NCBI RefSeq assembly: GCF_000406965.1
Contig: NZ_KE136362.1
Location: forward strand, 462,343 to 526,342
Direction of reading: 5' to 3'
From: Enterococcus avium ATCC 14025
Lineage (GTDB): Bacteria; Bacillota; Bacilli; Lactobacillales; Enterococcaceae
DNA: 64,000 nucleotides
A program made the translations under genes and the position numbers. Below, piece after piece: positions 1 through 9,137 of this stretch (positions within the stretch are counted from its first letter, which is position 1; each line of letters starts with the position of its first letter). The notes beneath the pieces were generated by a model. The model did no database searches. It saw only the letters and a program-made list of their open reading frames with translations, and was not told the DNA's origin.

Positions 1-2
1 CC

Positions 3-800
3 AAAAAGGAATTGTCTCGCTCCTTTTGGATTTATCAATTGGGTTGTGAGTTATCCAACTCTTACGAACGGCTGCAAAGTTTAGTTTTTTGTGCCTCAAT
101 GATTCCGGCGGTCAAGAAATTGTATGCCGATGATGAAGACGCGCAACGAGAAGCATTGAAACGCCACCTAAACTTTTTCAATACAGAAGGCACGATCGGT
201 TCTTCTATTCAAGGGATCGTGATTGCAATGGAGGAAGAAAAATCCAATGGTGCGGCAATCACCGATACCGCGATTACATCAATTAAAACCGGTTTGATGG
301 GACCTTTGGCAGGGATTGGCGATTCAATTATTTGGGCAGCGGTGATGCCGTTGATTATCTCGATTTTTATTCCGATGGCATCAAGCGGGAATGCGATTGG
401 TGGAATCGGACCGATTGTGATTTATACCGCAGTTACTATGTATATCAGCTGGTTGTTGATCAATAAATCGTACACATTAGGTCGTAACTCGATTTTAAGC
501 TTATTGAAGGATGGCAAGATCAAGCAGGTAATTTATGCGGCGAACGTCTTGGGAATGATGATGATGGGAGCGTTAAGTGCTAGTTACGTAAATATCACAA
601 GCCCAATGAAATTCAAAGTTCCAGGCGGCGCAACCATTATTTTGCAGGATATTTTTGATCAGATCGTGAAAGGCTTGTTGCCGTTGACTGCGGTATTTGC
701 TATCTACTTCTTTATGGTCAAAAAGGGACCGAGATACGGCATTATTATCGGTACGATCGTGGTGATCAGTATCGTCGCTTCATTCTTCGGATTATTATAA
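3..800 (+). CDS. dgaD: PTS mannose-family EIID subunit, 5'-truncated by window edge (glucosaminate type)
   Basis: This is the membrane EIID subunit of a mannose/fructose/sorbose-family sugar phosphotransferase system. The reading frame is open to the left edge (KKEL precedes the first TTG codon), so the true start lies outside the window. Family hallmarks are SYERLQ near the start, NTEGTIGSSIQG, and the GLMGPLAGIGDS loop, followed by hydrophobic segments to the C-terminus. DgaE and DgaF homologues follow directly (19-bp gap), the arrangement of the dga operon known from Salmonella, so D-glucosaminate is the likely substrate. The family call is firm. The substrate is inferred from the neighbours. 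Confidence 0.9.
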   Translation, partial: KKELSRSFWIYQLGCELSNSYERLQSLVFCASMIPAVKKLYADDEDAQREALKRHLNFFNTEGTIGSSIQGIVIAMEEEKSNGAAITDTAITSIKTGLMGPLAGIGDSIIWAAVMPLIISIFIPMASSGNAIGGIGPIVIYTAVTMYISWLLINKSYTLGRNSILSLLKDGKIKQVIYAANVLGMMMMGALSASYVNITSPMKFKVPGGATIILQDIFDQIVKGLLPLTAVFAIYFFMVKKGPRYGIIIGTIVVISIVASFFGLL

Positions 801-819
801 GACAATTGAAGGTGTAAAC

Positions 820-1911
820 ATGATTAGCTATGAAAAATTTGGTTTAAAAGAAGTGATCAATGCTTCTGGGCGAATGACGATTTTAGGAGTATCGAAGGTA
901 TCGGAAAAGGTGTTGGAAGCACAACGATTTGGTGGTGAACATTTCTTTGAGATGAGCGACTTGATGGTTCAAACGGGGAAGTACCTTGCTGACCTGTTGA
1001 AAACGGAAGATGCGCAAATTGTCTCCTCTGCTTCGGCAGGGATCGCCCAATCTGTGGCTGCCATAATTGGAGAAGGAAGTCTTTATCACGTGTATCATCC
1101 TTATACAGCGAAGATCACGAAAAGAGAGATTATTATTCCAAAAGGCCACAATGTGGATTATGGCACCCCCGTGGAAGTCATGATCCAGCAAGGCGGCGGA
1201 AAAGTTGTAGAAGCTGGCTATGCCAATATGTGCTCTGCAAACCATCTGGAAATGATGGTGACGGCAGAAACAGCGGCGATTTTGTATATAAAAAGCCATC
1301 ACACCGTTCAAAAAAGTATGTTGAGTGTTGAAGAAGCAGTTGAAGTAGCTCAAAGACATGGACTTCCATTGATCATAGATGCAGCGGCTGAAGAAGATCT
1401 CTTCAGTTATATCCAAGCAGGAGCGGATCTTGTGATCTATTCAGGAGCGAAAGCGATCGAAGGCCCTAGTGCCGGCTTGATCATCGGTAAGCAGCAATAT
1501 GTGGAATGGGTGAGGTTACAAAGCAAAGGAATCGGTCGATCCATGAAGATCGGGAAAGACAATGTTTTAGGTTTTACCCAAGCAGTTGAGGATTACTTAG
1601 CTCACGGAAGTGAATCGGGAAAAGCGATGAAGCAACGATTGGCTCCGTTTATCTCAGCGGTGAATCAAATTCCAGCTTTAGAAGCAAAGATCGTACAAGA
1701 TGGTGCAGGACGAGACATTTATCGGGCAAGTGTCAAAGCATTGGAGAAAAAATCAGCTAGACAGATTATTACCGAACTGAAGGAAGAAAATCCAGCGATT
1801 TATACCCGGGAATATCAAGCGAATAATGGCATTATTGAGTTTGATATCCGCTCTGTCAACGAGCAGGAGATGGAGAAAATCGTTCAGCGTTTACTCGAAA
1901 TCATGGAATAA
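820..1911 (+). CDS. dgaE: D-glucosaminate-6-phosphate ammonia-lyase (DgaE), PLP-dependent
   Basis: A 363-residue member of the SelA-like, fold type I PLP enzymes. It should convert D-glucosaminate 6-phosphate to 2-keto-3-deoxy-6-phosphogluconate plus ammonia in the cytosol. The N-terminus (INASGRMTILG) is typical of the SelA/DgaE group. The probable PLP lysine lies in SGAKAIEGPSAG at about residues 207-218. It starts at ATG after GAAGGTG, 19 bp behind the EIID gene, and is followed 14 bp later by the matching aldolase, so the three genes form one operon. SelA itself is unlikely because the context is sugar-acid catabolism. Confidence 0.88.
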   Translation: MISYEKFGLKEVINASGRMTILGVSKVSEKVLEAQRFGGEHFFEMSDLMVQTGKYLADLLKTEDAQIVSSASAGIAQSVAAIIGEGSLYHVYHPYTAKITKREIIIPKGHNVDYGTPVEVMIQQGGGKVVEAGYANMCSANHLEMMVTAETAAILYIKSHHTVQKSMLSVEEAVEVAQRHGLPLIIDAAAEEDLFSYIQAGADLVIYSGAKAIEGPSAGLIIGKQQYVEWVRLQSKGIGRSMKIGKDNVLGFTQAVEDYLAHGSESGKAMKQRLAPFISAVNQIPALEAKIVQDGAGRDIYRASVKALEKKSARQIITELKEENPAIYTREYQANNGIIEFDIRSVNEQEMEKIVQRLLEIME

Positions 1912-1925
1912 AAAGGAGATAGAAG

Positions 1926-2666
1926 ATGTCATTAAGTCCCAATTATTTAGCAGATCGAATTTGCTTAAATGTATTAGCTAATTCTGTTGCAAATGCGAAA
2001 GAATGTTACGAGGCGGCAGAAGGTCATGTTGTATTAGGCGTATTATCGAAAAACTATGCCAGTGATGAATTGGCGATCGAGGATATGAAACTGTATCAAG
2101 CAGCGACCAATAATGCTTTGTCCGTCGGTTTAGGTGCTGGCGATCCCAATCAGAGCCAGATGGTATCAAGAATTTCCGCTGTCTTGCAGCCGCAGCATGT
2201 CAATCAAGTATTCACTGGTGTGGGGGCTTCACGAGCCCTTTTAGGTCAGGTGGATACGGTCGTGAACGGTTTAGTTTCACCAACCGGAAAAGTCGGCTAC
2301 GTGAATATTGCGACGGGACCATTGAGTTCAAAAGCGCCTGAAGCGATTGTGCCGATAGAAACAGCGATCAAATTGCTGCAGGATATGGGCGGTAGTTCGG
2401 TAAAGTATTTTCCGATGAAGGGCTTGGCTCATAAAAAGGAGTATCAAGCCGTTGCAGAAGCTTGTGCGAAGTATGATTTTTATTTGGAGCCGACTGGCGG
2501 CATCGATTTAGCAAATTTTGCAGAGATTGTGCAAATAGCAGTTGATGCTGGAGTGAAAAAAATTATCCCGCATGTGTATAGTTCGATTATTGATTCTAAA
2601 ACAGGAGATACGAAGCCGGAGGATGTTCAGGCTTTGTTGAAGATGATGAAGCAGGCACTAAAATAA
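1926..2666 (+). CDS. dgaF: 2-dehydro-3-deoxy-6-phosphogluconate aldolase (DgaF family)
   Basis: A 246-residue protein of the DgaF-type KDPG aldolase family (formerly DUF1341). It should split 2-keto-3-deoxy-6-phosphogluconate into pyruvate and glyceraldehyde 3-phosphate, completing glucosaminate breakdown. Recognisable stretches are LGAGDPNQ, FTGVGASR, VKYFPMKG and LEPTGGIDL; the lysine in FPMKG is a candidate Schiff-base residue. A strong AAAAGGAGAT ribosome binding site precedes the ATG. It is the last gene of the operon: a strong hairpin terminator begins 2 bp after the stop codon. Confidence 0.87.
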   Translation: MSLSPNYLADRICLNVLANSVANAKECYEAAEGHVVLGVLSKNYASDELAIEDMKLYQAATNNALSVGLGAGDPNQSQMVSRISAVLQPQHVNQVFTGVGASRALLGQVDTVVNGLVSPTGKVGYVNIATGPLSSKAPEAIVPIETAIKLLQDMGGSSVKYFPMKGLAHKKEYQAVAEACAKYDFYLEPTGGIDLANFAEIVQIAVDAGVKKIIPHVYSSIIDSKTGDTKPEDVQALLKMMKQALK

Positions 2667-2667
2667 T

Positions 2668-2713
2668 AAAAGAGTTGGATTTGAGTCACTTTGCTCAAAT
2701 CCAACTCTTTTTT
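2668..2713. terminator. Rho-independent terminator, convergent genes
   Basis: A long perfect inverted repeat (AAAGAGTTGGATTTGAG / CTCAAATCCAACTCTTT) ends in a T run. It closes the dga operon. The mirrored A run lets it also serve the ABC transporter genes coming from the other strand, whose last stop codon overlaps the T run. Confidence 0.93.
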
Positions 2714-3482
2714 AACTTCTCAACCCACGTCCACGATCAATCAAATACCAGCAGACGCTATAAAGCACAACGATAAATAATACTAAAATGGACATTGAAA
2801 CAACGATCGACACATCCATCACACCAAGGAAGCCATAACGAAAACCAGAGATCATGTAAACGATCGGATTGATTTTTGAGACAGCTTGCCAGAATGGCGG
2901 CAGCATCGAAATGGCATAGAAGACCCCACCAAGATAAGTCAACGGCTGTAAAACAAAGGTCGGAACGATCGATACATCATCGAAGGATTGAGCAAAAATC
3001 CCGTTCAACAGTCCAGCCAATGAGAATAAAATAGCGGTCATCAACAAGGTGATGACAACGATCACCCAGGAATAGACGTGCAGCGGTACGAAGAACAAGG
3101 AAATGATCGTAACTAGTGTGCCTACCATGACACTGCGACCAACTCCGCCGATCACAAAGCCCCAGATGATGATGTGAGTCGGAACAGGTGCCACTAGGAT
3201 TTCCTCGATATTCTTTTGAAATTTTTGTGAAAAGAAGGAAGAAGAAACATTGGCATAGGAGCTAGTAATAGCAGACATCATAATTAGACCTGGAACGATG
3301 AATTCCATGTATGAAAAGCCAGCCATATCACCGATTCGTCCACCGATCAAATTGCCGAAAATGACAAAGTATAAGGACGTTGTGATGACAGGCGGTACTA
3401 AGGTCTGTACCCAGATCCGCAGGTAGCGGTTGGTTTCTTTGACTGCCAGACTTTTTAAAGCAGTGAAGTATAGATTAGACAT
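2712..3482 (-). CDS. ABC-2 type transporter permease
   Basis: A 256-residue integral membrane protein of the ABC-2 exporter permease family (YadH/DrrB-like), with about six hydrophobic segments. The segment after IPGLIMMSAI and the pattern YLGGVFYAISMLPP near residue 183 are typical of the family. Its ATG overlaps the end of the ATPase gene by 8 bp and is preceded by GGAGG, so the two are translationally linked and form one exporter. The substrate cannot be read from the sequence; drug or lipid-linked export is usual for this class. Confidence 0.87.
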   Translation of the reverse strand: MSNLYFTALKSLAVKETNRYLRIWVQTLVPPVITTSLYFVIFGNLIGGRIGDMAGFSYMEFIVPGLIMMSAITSSYANVSSSFFSQKFQKNIEEILVAPVPTHIIIWGFVIGGVGRSVMVGTLVTIISLFFVPLHVYSWVIVVITLLMTAILFSLAGLLNGIFAQSFDDVSIVPTFVLQPLTYLGGVFYAISMLPPFWQAVSKINPIVYMISGFRYGFLGVMDVSIVVSMSILVLFIVVLYSVCWYLIDRGRGLRS

Positions 3483-4392
3483 GATTTTCCTCCGTAATTT
3501 TTAGGAATAGTTCTTCTAAACGGTTGGATTTATTCCGCATGGAAAGGACTTTGATTCCTTGATTCGTCAGTTGTTCGAAGAGCTCATTGATTCCTTGATC
3601 CCGTACGACTTCTACTTCGAGGGTTTGATCGTCCTCAAAAGTATAGTTGAAGCCAGTGATTTCCGGCTTTTTGTTGTAAGGAGCCAGATCAAAAATAAAG
3701 GTTTCAAATTGCAGCTTGGCTAATAAGGATTTCATACTGGTATTTTCAATCAATTCCCCTGATTGAATAATGCCGATGTTGCGGCAAAGCATTTCCGCTT
3801 CTTCCAGATAATGGGTTGTTAAGATGATCGTTGTGCCGCTTTCATTCAGTTCTCTTAAAAATGACCACATCTCGCGGCGCAGCTCGATATCTACACCCGC
3901 AGTTGGTTCATCCAAGATTAGCAAGCGCGGTTCATGCATCAGGGCGCGGGCAATCATCAAACGACGTTTCATCCCGCCAGAAAGCATTCGGGCACGGACA
4001 TTGCGTTTTTCCCATAGGTCGGATTGCTTCAAGTATTTTTCACTGCGAATCATGGCTTCTTTACGAGGTACGCCGTAATAGCCCGCTTGATTGACGACGA
4101 TTTGTTGAACGGTCTCAAAAGGGTTGAAGTTGAATTCCTGCGGCACAAGCCCGATTTGCTGCTTTGCCATTACCAGCTCTGTGTCCAAATCATAGTCGAA
4201 AACTTTTACGCTTCCAGCAGTTTTATTGACTAAAGAGGTGATAATTCCGATCGTCGTTGATTTTCCGGCACCATTTGGCCCCAGCAGCGCGTAAAAATCG
4301 CCTTCTTCAACGACTAGATCAATTCCTTTTAAGGCCTCTACACCAGTGGCATAGATTTTTCTTAAATCTTTTATTTCAAGTGCATTGGTCAT
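3475..4392 (-). CDS. ABC transporter ATP-binding protein (exporter type)
   Basis: A 305-residue ABC ATPase with Walker A GPNGAGKST, signature LSGGMKRRL, Walker B LLILDEPTAG and a switch histidine in TTHYLEEAE. A C-terminal extension of about 80 residues is typical of DrrA/YadG-type exporters. An upstream in-frame start would add 21 residues, but ATG at 4392 is chosen because GAGGAG lies 8 bases before it and the conserved domain begins right after. It pairs with the overlapping permease gene. Confidence 0.88.
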   Translation of the reverse strand: MTNALEIKDLRKIYATGVEALKGIDLVVEEGDFYALLGPNGAGKSTTIGIITSLVNKTAGSVKVFDYDLDTELVMAKQQIGLVPQEFNFNPFETVQQIVVNQAGYYGVPRKEAMIRSEKYLKQSDLWEKRNVRARMLSGGMKRRLMIARALMHEPRLLILDEPTAGVDIELRREMWSFLRELNESGTTIILTTHYLEEAEMLCRNIGIIQSGELIENTSMKSLLAKLQFETFIFDLAPYNKKPEITGFNYTFEDDQTLEVEVVRDQGINELFEQLTNQGIKVLSMRNKSNRLEELFLKITEENHV

Positions 4393-4576
4393 TAATGTAT
4401 TCTCCTCGTTTCTGTAAGGTGTTGATTTTGATAGCTTCAGTTTCGTTTCATCCAATTCTCTATTCTATCATTGTTTTTCCTGATCACAAGCCTGAAATGC
4501 TTAATTAGAATCTGAATTTTTTGAGGTTTCTCTTTCATATTTGTTAAAATGAAAAAGAAGAAGCGGAGGAAAGCGT

Positions 4577-5455
4577 ATGTATTTAGAAAAGTTGAAATAC
4601 TTTATTGATTTAGTCCAAACTGGCAGCTTTACCAAAGCTGGAAAAAAGAATTTTGTTTCTCAAGCAAGTATCACACAACAGATTCGTTTATTGGAGTCTC
4701 ACTTTGCCTGTCAGTTGATTGATCGCTCGACGATTCCTGTAAAGCCGACTGAAGCTGGAAAGATTTTGTATCAAGAGGCGTTACAGCTAATCCAGCAATA
4801 TGATCGATTAACGCAACGGATGGCGGATTACAATGAACAAAGAAACAGAGTTCGGATCGAATACACTTCCATCATGGATATTCAATTGTTTTCTCAGATT
4901 GTGCAGGATAAAAAGCTTGAAGAAGAAAACATTCTGTTAGATGTGGAAAAAGTGCCATTAAAGGGTGTCGCTGAAAATTTGTTGAATCATCGGTATGATC
5001 TAGCAATTAGTTTTGATTCGGAATTTTTTGAAGAAAAGCAAATTCAAACACTTCCTCTGTATTATGGAGATTATTGTGCAGTGGTTGGTAAGAAGCATCC
5101 GTTTTTTACAAAAGAATCATTGACGCTTGAGGAGTTGTACGAGCAATCCATTGTGATGCTTTCGCCAGAAACGATCGGAAAATCCTACTATTTAATGCTG
5201 GAGCATGCGTTGCAGGATGGGTATGCTCCTAACATCGCAAAAGTGACCAACGATATCGAGACGGAAATCTTTCTGATCCAGAACAATAAGATGGTGGGCT
5301 TTTTCCCTGAAAATTACCCATTGATCGAGGATGACATGGATCTGAAGTCTTTACGCATCGAGGATTCTCACCATCAATTTGAGATTGTTTTAGCCTATTT
5401 AGTCAACGAACAAAATGCGGCTGTTCAGCGATTGCTTGAGCTTTTGAAAGCATAA
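4577..5455 (+). CDS. LysR-family transcriptional regulator
   Basis: A 292-residue LysR-type regulator. The N-terminal winged helix-turn-helix covers about residues 1-60 (LKYFIDLVQTGSFTKAGKK, then SQASITQQIRLLE), followed by a periplasmic-binding-like effector domain. RBS GCGGAGGAAAGCGT precedes the ATG. The oxidoreductase gene follows on the same strand after 94 bp and is its most likely target. The ligand is unknown. Confidence 0.85.
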   Translation: MYLEKLKYFIDLVQTGSFTKAGKKNFVSQASITQQIRLLESHFACQLIDRSTIPVKPTEAGKILYQEALQLIQQYDRLTQRMADYNEQRNRVRIEYTSIMDIQLFSQIVQDKKLEEENILLDVEKVPLKGVAENLLNHRYDLAISFDSEFFEEKQIQTLPLYYGDYCAVVGKKHPFFTKESLTLEELYEQSIVMLSPETIGKSYYLMLEHALQDGYAPNIAKVTNDIETEIFLIQNNKMVGFFPENYPLIEDDMDLKSLRIEDSHHQFEIVLAYLVNEQNAAVQRLLELLKA

Positions 5456-5549
5456 TAACTTTTACTTATAGGGCATTAAATAGATGTATTGGCATTTGAT
5501 CACTAAATCACATAAGCTTAACTTATCAAAAATAAGGAGGCTTTATTCA

Positions 5550-6491
5550 ATGAATAAATTGATTTTGACAGGTGTAGATGGCAATTTAGGCGGACAGGCA
5601 GCCGAGTATCTTTTGACAATCGCAGAAAAGGACCGTTTAGTCTTTTGCGGTTATGATCCCGCTTCGTTAGAAAAATTTTCAGCTCACGGTGTAGAAACAC
5701 GGGAAACCAATTTCAATCATGTCGAAGGATTAGCCGAAAAATTTGCAGGGGGAGAAGTATTAGCGTTGATCTCAATGCCTTTTGTAGGAGAAAAACGGCA
5801 AGCTGCCCATAAAAATGTCGTGGATGCTGCCAAAGCAGCTGGTGTTAAGAAGATCGTGTATACTTCCTTGGTCAATGCGGCAGATCCAGAAAATCCAAGT
5901 ATTGAGAAAATCGACCACGCGTTTACAGAAAAATACATTGAAGAAAGCGGACTTGATTATATTTTCTTACGCAACTCTCAATATGCGGAAGCAATGATTA
6001 CGAATTATTTCACCTATGTAAAAGGCGACGGCGTGCTAACCAATAGCCAAGGTGATGGGAAAATGGCGTATATTTCAAGAAAAGATTGTGCCAAAGCTGT
6101 TGCTTACGCTTTAAATAATCAAACGCTGCATCATCAAATTCTAAATATCAATGGAAAAGAGTTAATGACGATCAGCGATTTTATTGCAATTGGAAATGAG
6201 GTCACTGGTAATAAGGTTAGCTACAAAGAAATCTCCGATGAAGAAAATTATGCGGTATTCGATGCGATGGGCGTTCCGCGGACCACAGAAGGAAAATTCA
6301 AAGAAGATTCGGAGGCTCCTTTTTCTTCTGAAGGAATGGTTACTTTTGCTCAAGCGATTCGGGAAAATAAGATGGCTGAACACACCGATGATTTTGAAAA
6401 ATTGACCGGTGACACGCCACTAACTGTTCGCTATATGTTTGAACATGCAGAGGAATTTCAGGTAGGCGAACGCCATTCGAAAGATGTGTAA
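5550..6491 (+). CDS. NAD(P)-binding NmrA/QorB-like oxidoreductase
   Basis: A 313-residue atypical short-chain dehydrogenase of the NmrA/QorB group. An N-terminal Rossmann fold has the dinucleotide loop TGVDGNLGG, and VKKIVYTSLVNA follows near residue 107. Such proteins either reduce quinones with NAD(P)H or act as redox sensors. ATG at 5550 is chosen over an earlier in-frame start because AAGGAGG sits 10 bases upstream and the Rossmann strand begins at once. It lies behind a LysR gene and ends at a strong terminator. The substrate is unknown. Confidence 0.78.
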   Translation: MNKLILTGVDGNLGGQAAEYLLTIAEKDRLVFCGYDPASLEKFSAHGVETRETNFNHVEGLAEKFAGGEVLALISMPFVGEKRQAAHKNVVDAAKAAGVKKIVYTSLVNAADPENPSIEKIDHAFTEKYIEESGLDYIFLRNSQYAEAMITNYFTYVKGDGVLTNSQGDGKMAYISRKDCAKAVAYALNNQTLHHQILNINGKELMTISDFIAIGNEVTGNKVSYKEISDEENYAVFDAMGVPRTTEGKFKEDSEAPFSSEGMVTFAQAIRENKMAEHTDDFEKLTGDTPLTVRYMFEHAEEFQVGERHSKDV

Positions 6492-6500
6492 TGGATAAGG

Positions 6501-6540
6501 AAAGCATCTCACCTGTTTAGATAGGTGGGGTGCTTTTTTA
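6501..6540 (+). terminator. Rho-independent terminator
   Basis: The stem AAAGCATCTCACCT pairs with AGGTGGGGTGCTTT (one G:T pair) and is followed by a T run. It closes the LysR/oxidoreductase region. Confidence 0.88.
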
Positions 6541-6608
6541 TTATCAGTCATTTTGCCAAGCTATTTCTAATGATAGAATGAATAAAAAAGAAGGCGGGGG
6601 TTCAATTA

Positions 6609-8267
6609 TTGGAAGTGATCGGGATTTATGGGATTTTGTTTGGGATTGTAGGAATATTCTTTCTGATCTATACCTATTTTTTGTACCGCAAGAATCTAAA
6701 AATCAAGGCGCGGATCAAGGCAGAGTATGGGAAAAAACCGGAATGGAAACTGGATGAACGGGATTATGCCAGTATGAAGAAGTATTATCAGCAGAAGAAA
6801 ACAGATGGGCCAACGATTGATGATATTACCTTCAATGATTTAAATATGGATGAGATTTTTAAACAGGTAAAAAATACGCAGTCTAGTATTGGGGATGAAT
6901 ACAGCTACGATTTTTTTAGAAGGCAGAAAAATCCCGATTTGACTCATTTTGAAGCGGCTGTTCAGTGTATGAGTGAGCAGGCTGAAGCTCGGGAAAAACT
7001 GCAATTTGCCTTTTATCGAATTGGGCGGAAAACCAATAATCAGTTGGTTGAATTATTACTGGAGCCCAGTAAGTTTCCTAAAATAGCGATGCTGCCAATT
7101 ATTTTGGTGACGGTAGTCGGAATAGGCAGCTTGATCTGGCTGGCAGTAGATATTGATTATGGGATTTTAGCTGTCTGTATGAGCTTTTGTGTAGGTTTGA
7201 TTTTATTTTCGATCGTGTTGCGAAAAATTTATCAGGCGTTTGAAGCTTTGGGGATGTTTACACGCATGGTTCGGGCGGCGAAGGTGATGGTGAAACTAGA
7301 TCTTCCGGCCTTCAAAGAAGAAACCGATCAGTTGCGTAAAAATCTTAAAGTGTTTAAAAACATTACAGGACTGGCAGATTATATTGTGCAAATCTCTGGC
7401 TCTTCCAACAGCCTAATGATGATCATTACTTCTTATTTTTCTTTGTATGGCTATGCTTATTTTATCATGGTCAAGCTGTTTCAAAAGTACCGCAGTGAAG
7501 CATTGAAACTGTATGAAACCATCGGATACATCGAGCTGTGTATTTCGATTGCTTCTTATCGAGAAAGTTTGCCATATTATTGTCTGCCGAATTTTAATGA
7601 TAATGATAAGGTAACGTTTGAAGAGATCGTACATCCGCTGTTAAAAGAGCCGATCCCGAATACGCGCAGTATGGGAAATAAGGTGTTGATCACTGGTTCA
7701 AATGCCAGTGGAAAATCGACCTTTGCTCGAACATTAGCGATCAATGCCATTTTTGGACAGCTGTTTAATACTTGCTTGGCTAAAAGCTTCAGTTTTAAAC
7801 CATGTGCTGTCTATAGCTCGATGAATCTAAAGGATGATATTGTTACCGGCGACAGCTTCTATATGGCAGAGATCAAGTCGCTAAAGCGCTTGTTAAAAAT
7901 CGCTGAATCTAAAGAGTATGCCATGATTTTTATGGATGAAATGTTTAAAGGAACCAACATGATCGAACGGATCTCTGCTGCTTCGATTATTCTGAAAAAA
8001 TTTGCTGACCTGGATTGTTTCATTTGCTTGGCAACACATGATGTAGAGCTGAGCCGAATCCTAGGTGAACGCTATGAAAACTATCATTTCCGAGAGGTTG
8101 TTACAGAGGATGATATTCTATTTGATTACACGTTGCAAGAAGGCGTAACGACTGGCAGTAACGCGATTAAACTATTAGCCTATTGTCATTATGATCAAGA
8201 AATTGTTGATCAGGCAGAAAAGTATGCTGAGAATTATCGACTATCAGGCGAGTGGGAAAAACTATAA
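6609..8267 (+). CDS. Membrane-attached MutS-family ATPase
   Basis: A 552-residue protein whose C-terminal third is the MutS ATPase domain: Walker A TGSNASGKSTF, Walker B MIFMDEMFKGT and CLATHDVEL. It lacks the mismatch-binding domains of MutS1 and the Smr nuclease of MutS2. Instead it has an N-terminal membrane helix (about residues 1-25) and a hydrophobic pair around residues 158-203. The TTG start at 6609 is supported by AAGGCGGGG about 8 bases upstream. Such membrane MutS-like proteins are widespread in Firmicutes without a firmly known role, so mismatch repair should not be assumed. Confidence 0.82.
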   Translation: MEVIGIYGILFGIVGIFFLIYTYFLYRKNLKIKARIKAEYGKKPEWKLDERDYASMKKYYQQKKTDGPTIDDITFNDLNMDEIFKQVKNTQSSIGDEYSYDFFRRQKNPDLTHFEAAVQCMSEQAEAREKLQFAFYRIGRKTNNQLVELLLEPSKFPKIAMLPIILVTVVGIGSLIWLAVDIDYGILAVCMSFCVGLILFSIVLRKIYQAFEALGMFTRMVRAAKVMVKLDLPAFKEETDQLRKNLKVFKNITGLADYIVQISGSSNSLMMIITSYFSLYGYAYFIMVKLFQKYRSEALKLYETIGYIELCISIASYRESLPYYCLPNFNDNDKVTFEEIVHPLLKEPIPNTRSMGNKVLITGSNASGKSTFARTLAINAIFGQLFNTCLAKSFSFKPCAVYSSMNLKDDIVTGDSFYMAEIKSLKRLLKIAESKEYAMIFMDEMFKGTNMIERISAASIILKKFADLDCFICLATHDVELSRILGERYENYHFREVVTEDDILFDYTLQEGVTTGSNAIKLLAYCHYDQEIVDQAEKYAENYRLSGEWEKL

Positions 8268-8277
8268 GCAAGCACTC

Positions 8278-8311
8278 AAGACCGTGTCCAATTAATTGGA
8301 CACGGTCTTTT
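8278..8311. terminator. Bidirectional rho-independent terminator
   Basis: A perfect 34-base palindrome (AAGACCGTGTCCAATTA and its complement) with T tracts on both strands. It lies between convergent genes and ends both the MutS-like gene and the shikimate/quinate operon. Confidence 0.92.
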
Positions 8312-8333
8312 CCAGTTAGTTAAAATAACAGTT

Positions 8334-9086
8334 TTATACCTGTAGCGTATTCAATAGTTTCCGTAATTCAGACACGGATATTTGTCCTGGAGCGGAAGCT
8401 GTTCCGGCAGAACCGAACGTCGCAGCTGAACCAAAGACTTGTCCAGAAATACGGCTAATCATTCCTAGTGTTCCCATAGACATAGTAATTAATGGACGAT
8501 CTGCATAATTTTCATACATCTCGCGGGTAGCTTCGAGGAGTGTCAGAACATCCTCGCTATTTCTAGGCATAACAGCAATTTTGCAGATATCTGCACCTTT
8601 AAGCTGCATTTGCTGCAGACGAGAAAGAATCTCTTGTTTACTAGGAGTCTTATCGAAGTCATGATTACATAAGATAACTTTAATATCCTTTTCGTGGGCA
8701 GCGGTTATTGTTTGTGCGACTAATTTGTCAGGCATAAAGAGTTCTAGATCAATTAAATCAAGACAGCCTTGCTTGATTAACGTCTCATAAATTTCAAAAT
8801 ACTTTTCTTCACTTAATGGCAGCTCGCCGCCTTCTTTATAAGTTCGGAAGGTGATTAGCAGTGGTTTATTGAGTGCTTTTTTTATTTTATGAGAAAGCTC
8901 AGCTACAATTTCTGGTTTTTCAACTTCTTGAAAAAAATCTATACGCCATTCAACAATATCACAGTCAAGTTGTTGAATATGTTCAGCTGAGGAGAGTAGG
9001 TCTGTTTCTGTTCGATCTAGCAAAGGTACAATTATTTTAGGCTGACCTTCACCAATGGTCACTTGGTCAATTGTTACTGTGTTCAT
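8334..9086 (-). CDS. aroD: Type I 3-dehydroquinate dehydratase
   Basis: A 250-residue type I dehydroquinase, interconverting 3-dehydroquinate and 3-dehydroshikimate by a Schiff-base mechanism. The catalytic His is in VILCNHDFDKTPS, the Schiff-base Lys in GADICKIAVMPR, and the substrate-binding Arg probably in VEWRIDF. It is the last gene of a four-gene operon with a transporter, a YdiB-like dehydrogenase and a flavin reductase, and no other chorismate-pathway genes. That context points to use of imported quinate or shikimate, not aromatic amino acid synthesis. Confidence 0.92.
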   Translation of the reverse strand: MNTVTIDQVTIGEGQPKIIVPLLDRTETDLLSSAEHIQQLDCDIVEWRIDFFQEVEKPEIVAELSHKIKKALNKPLLITFRTYKEGGELPLSEEKYFEIYETLIKQGCLDLIDLELFMPDKLVAQTITAAHEKDIKVILCNHDFDKTPSKQEILSRLQQMQLKGADICKIAVMPRNSEDVLTLLEATREMYENYADRPLITMSMGTLGMISRISGQVFGSAATFGSAGTASAPGQISVSELRKLLNTLQV

Positions 9087-9137
9087 ATTGTTCCTCCATT
9101 AATTATTTAAGTTCATTCAACTAATTTGTTTGACGTG

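Noticed and set aside
4393-4455. Longer N-terminus for the ABC ATPase
   Set aside because: The extra 21 residues (DETKLKLSKSTPYRNEEN...) are not part of the ABC domain and have no RBS, while GAGGAG is well placed for the internal ATG.
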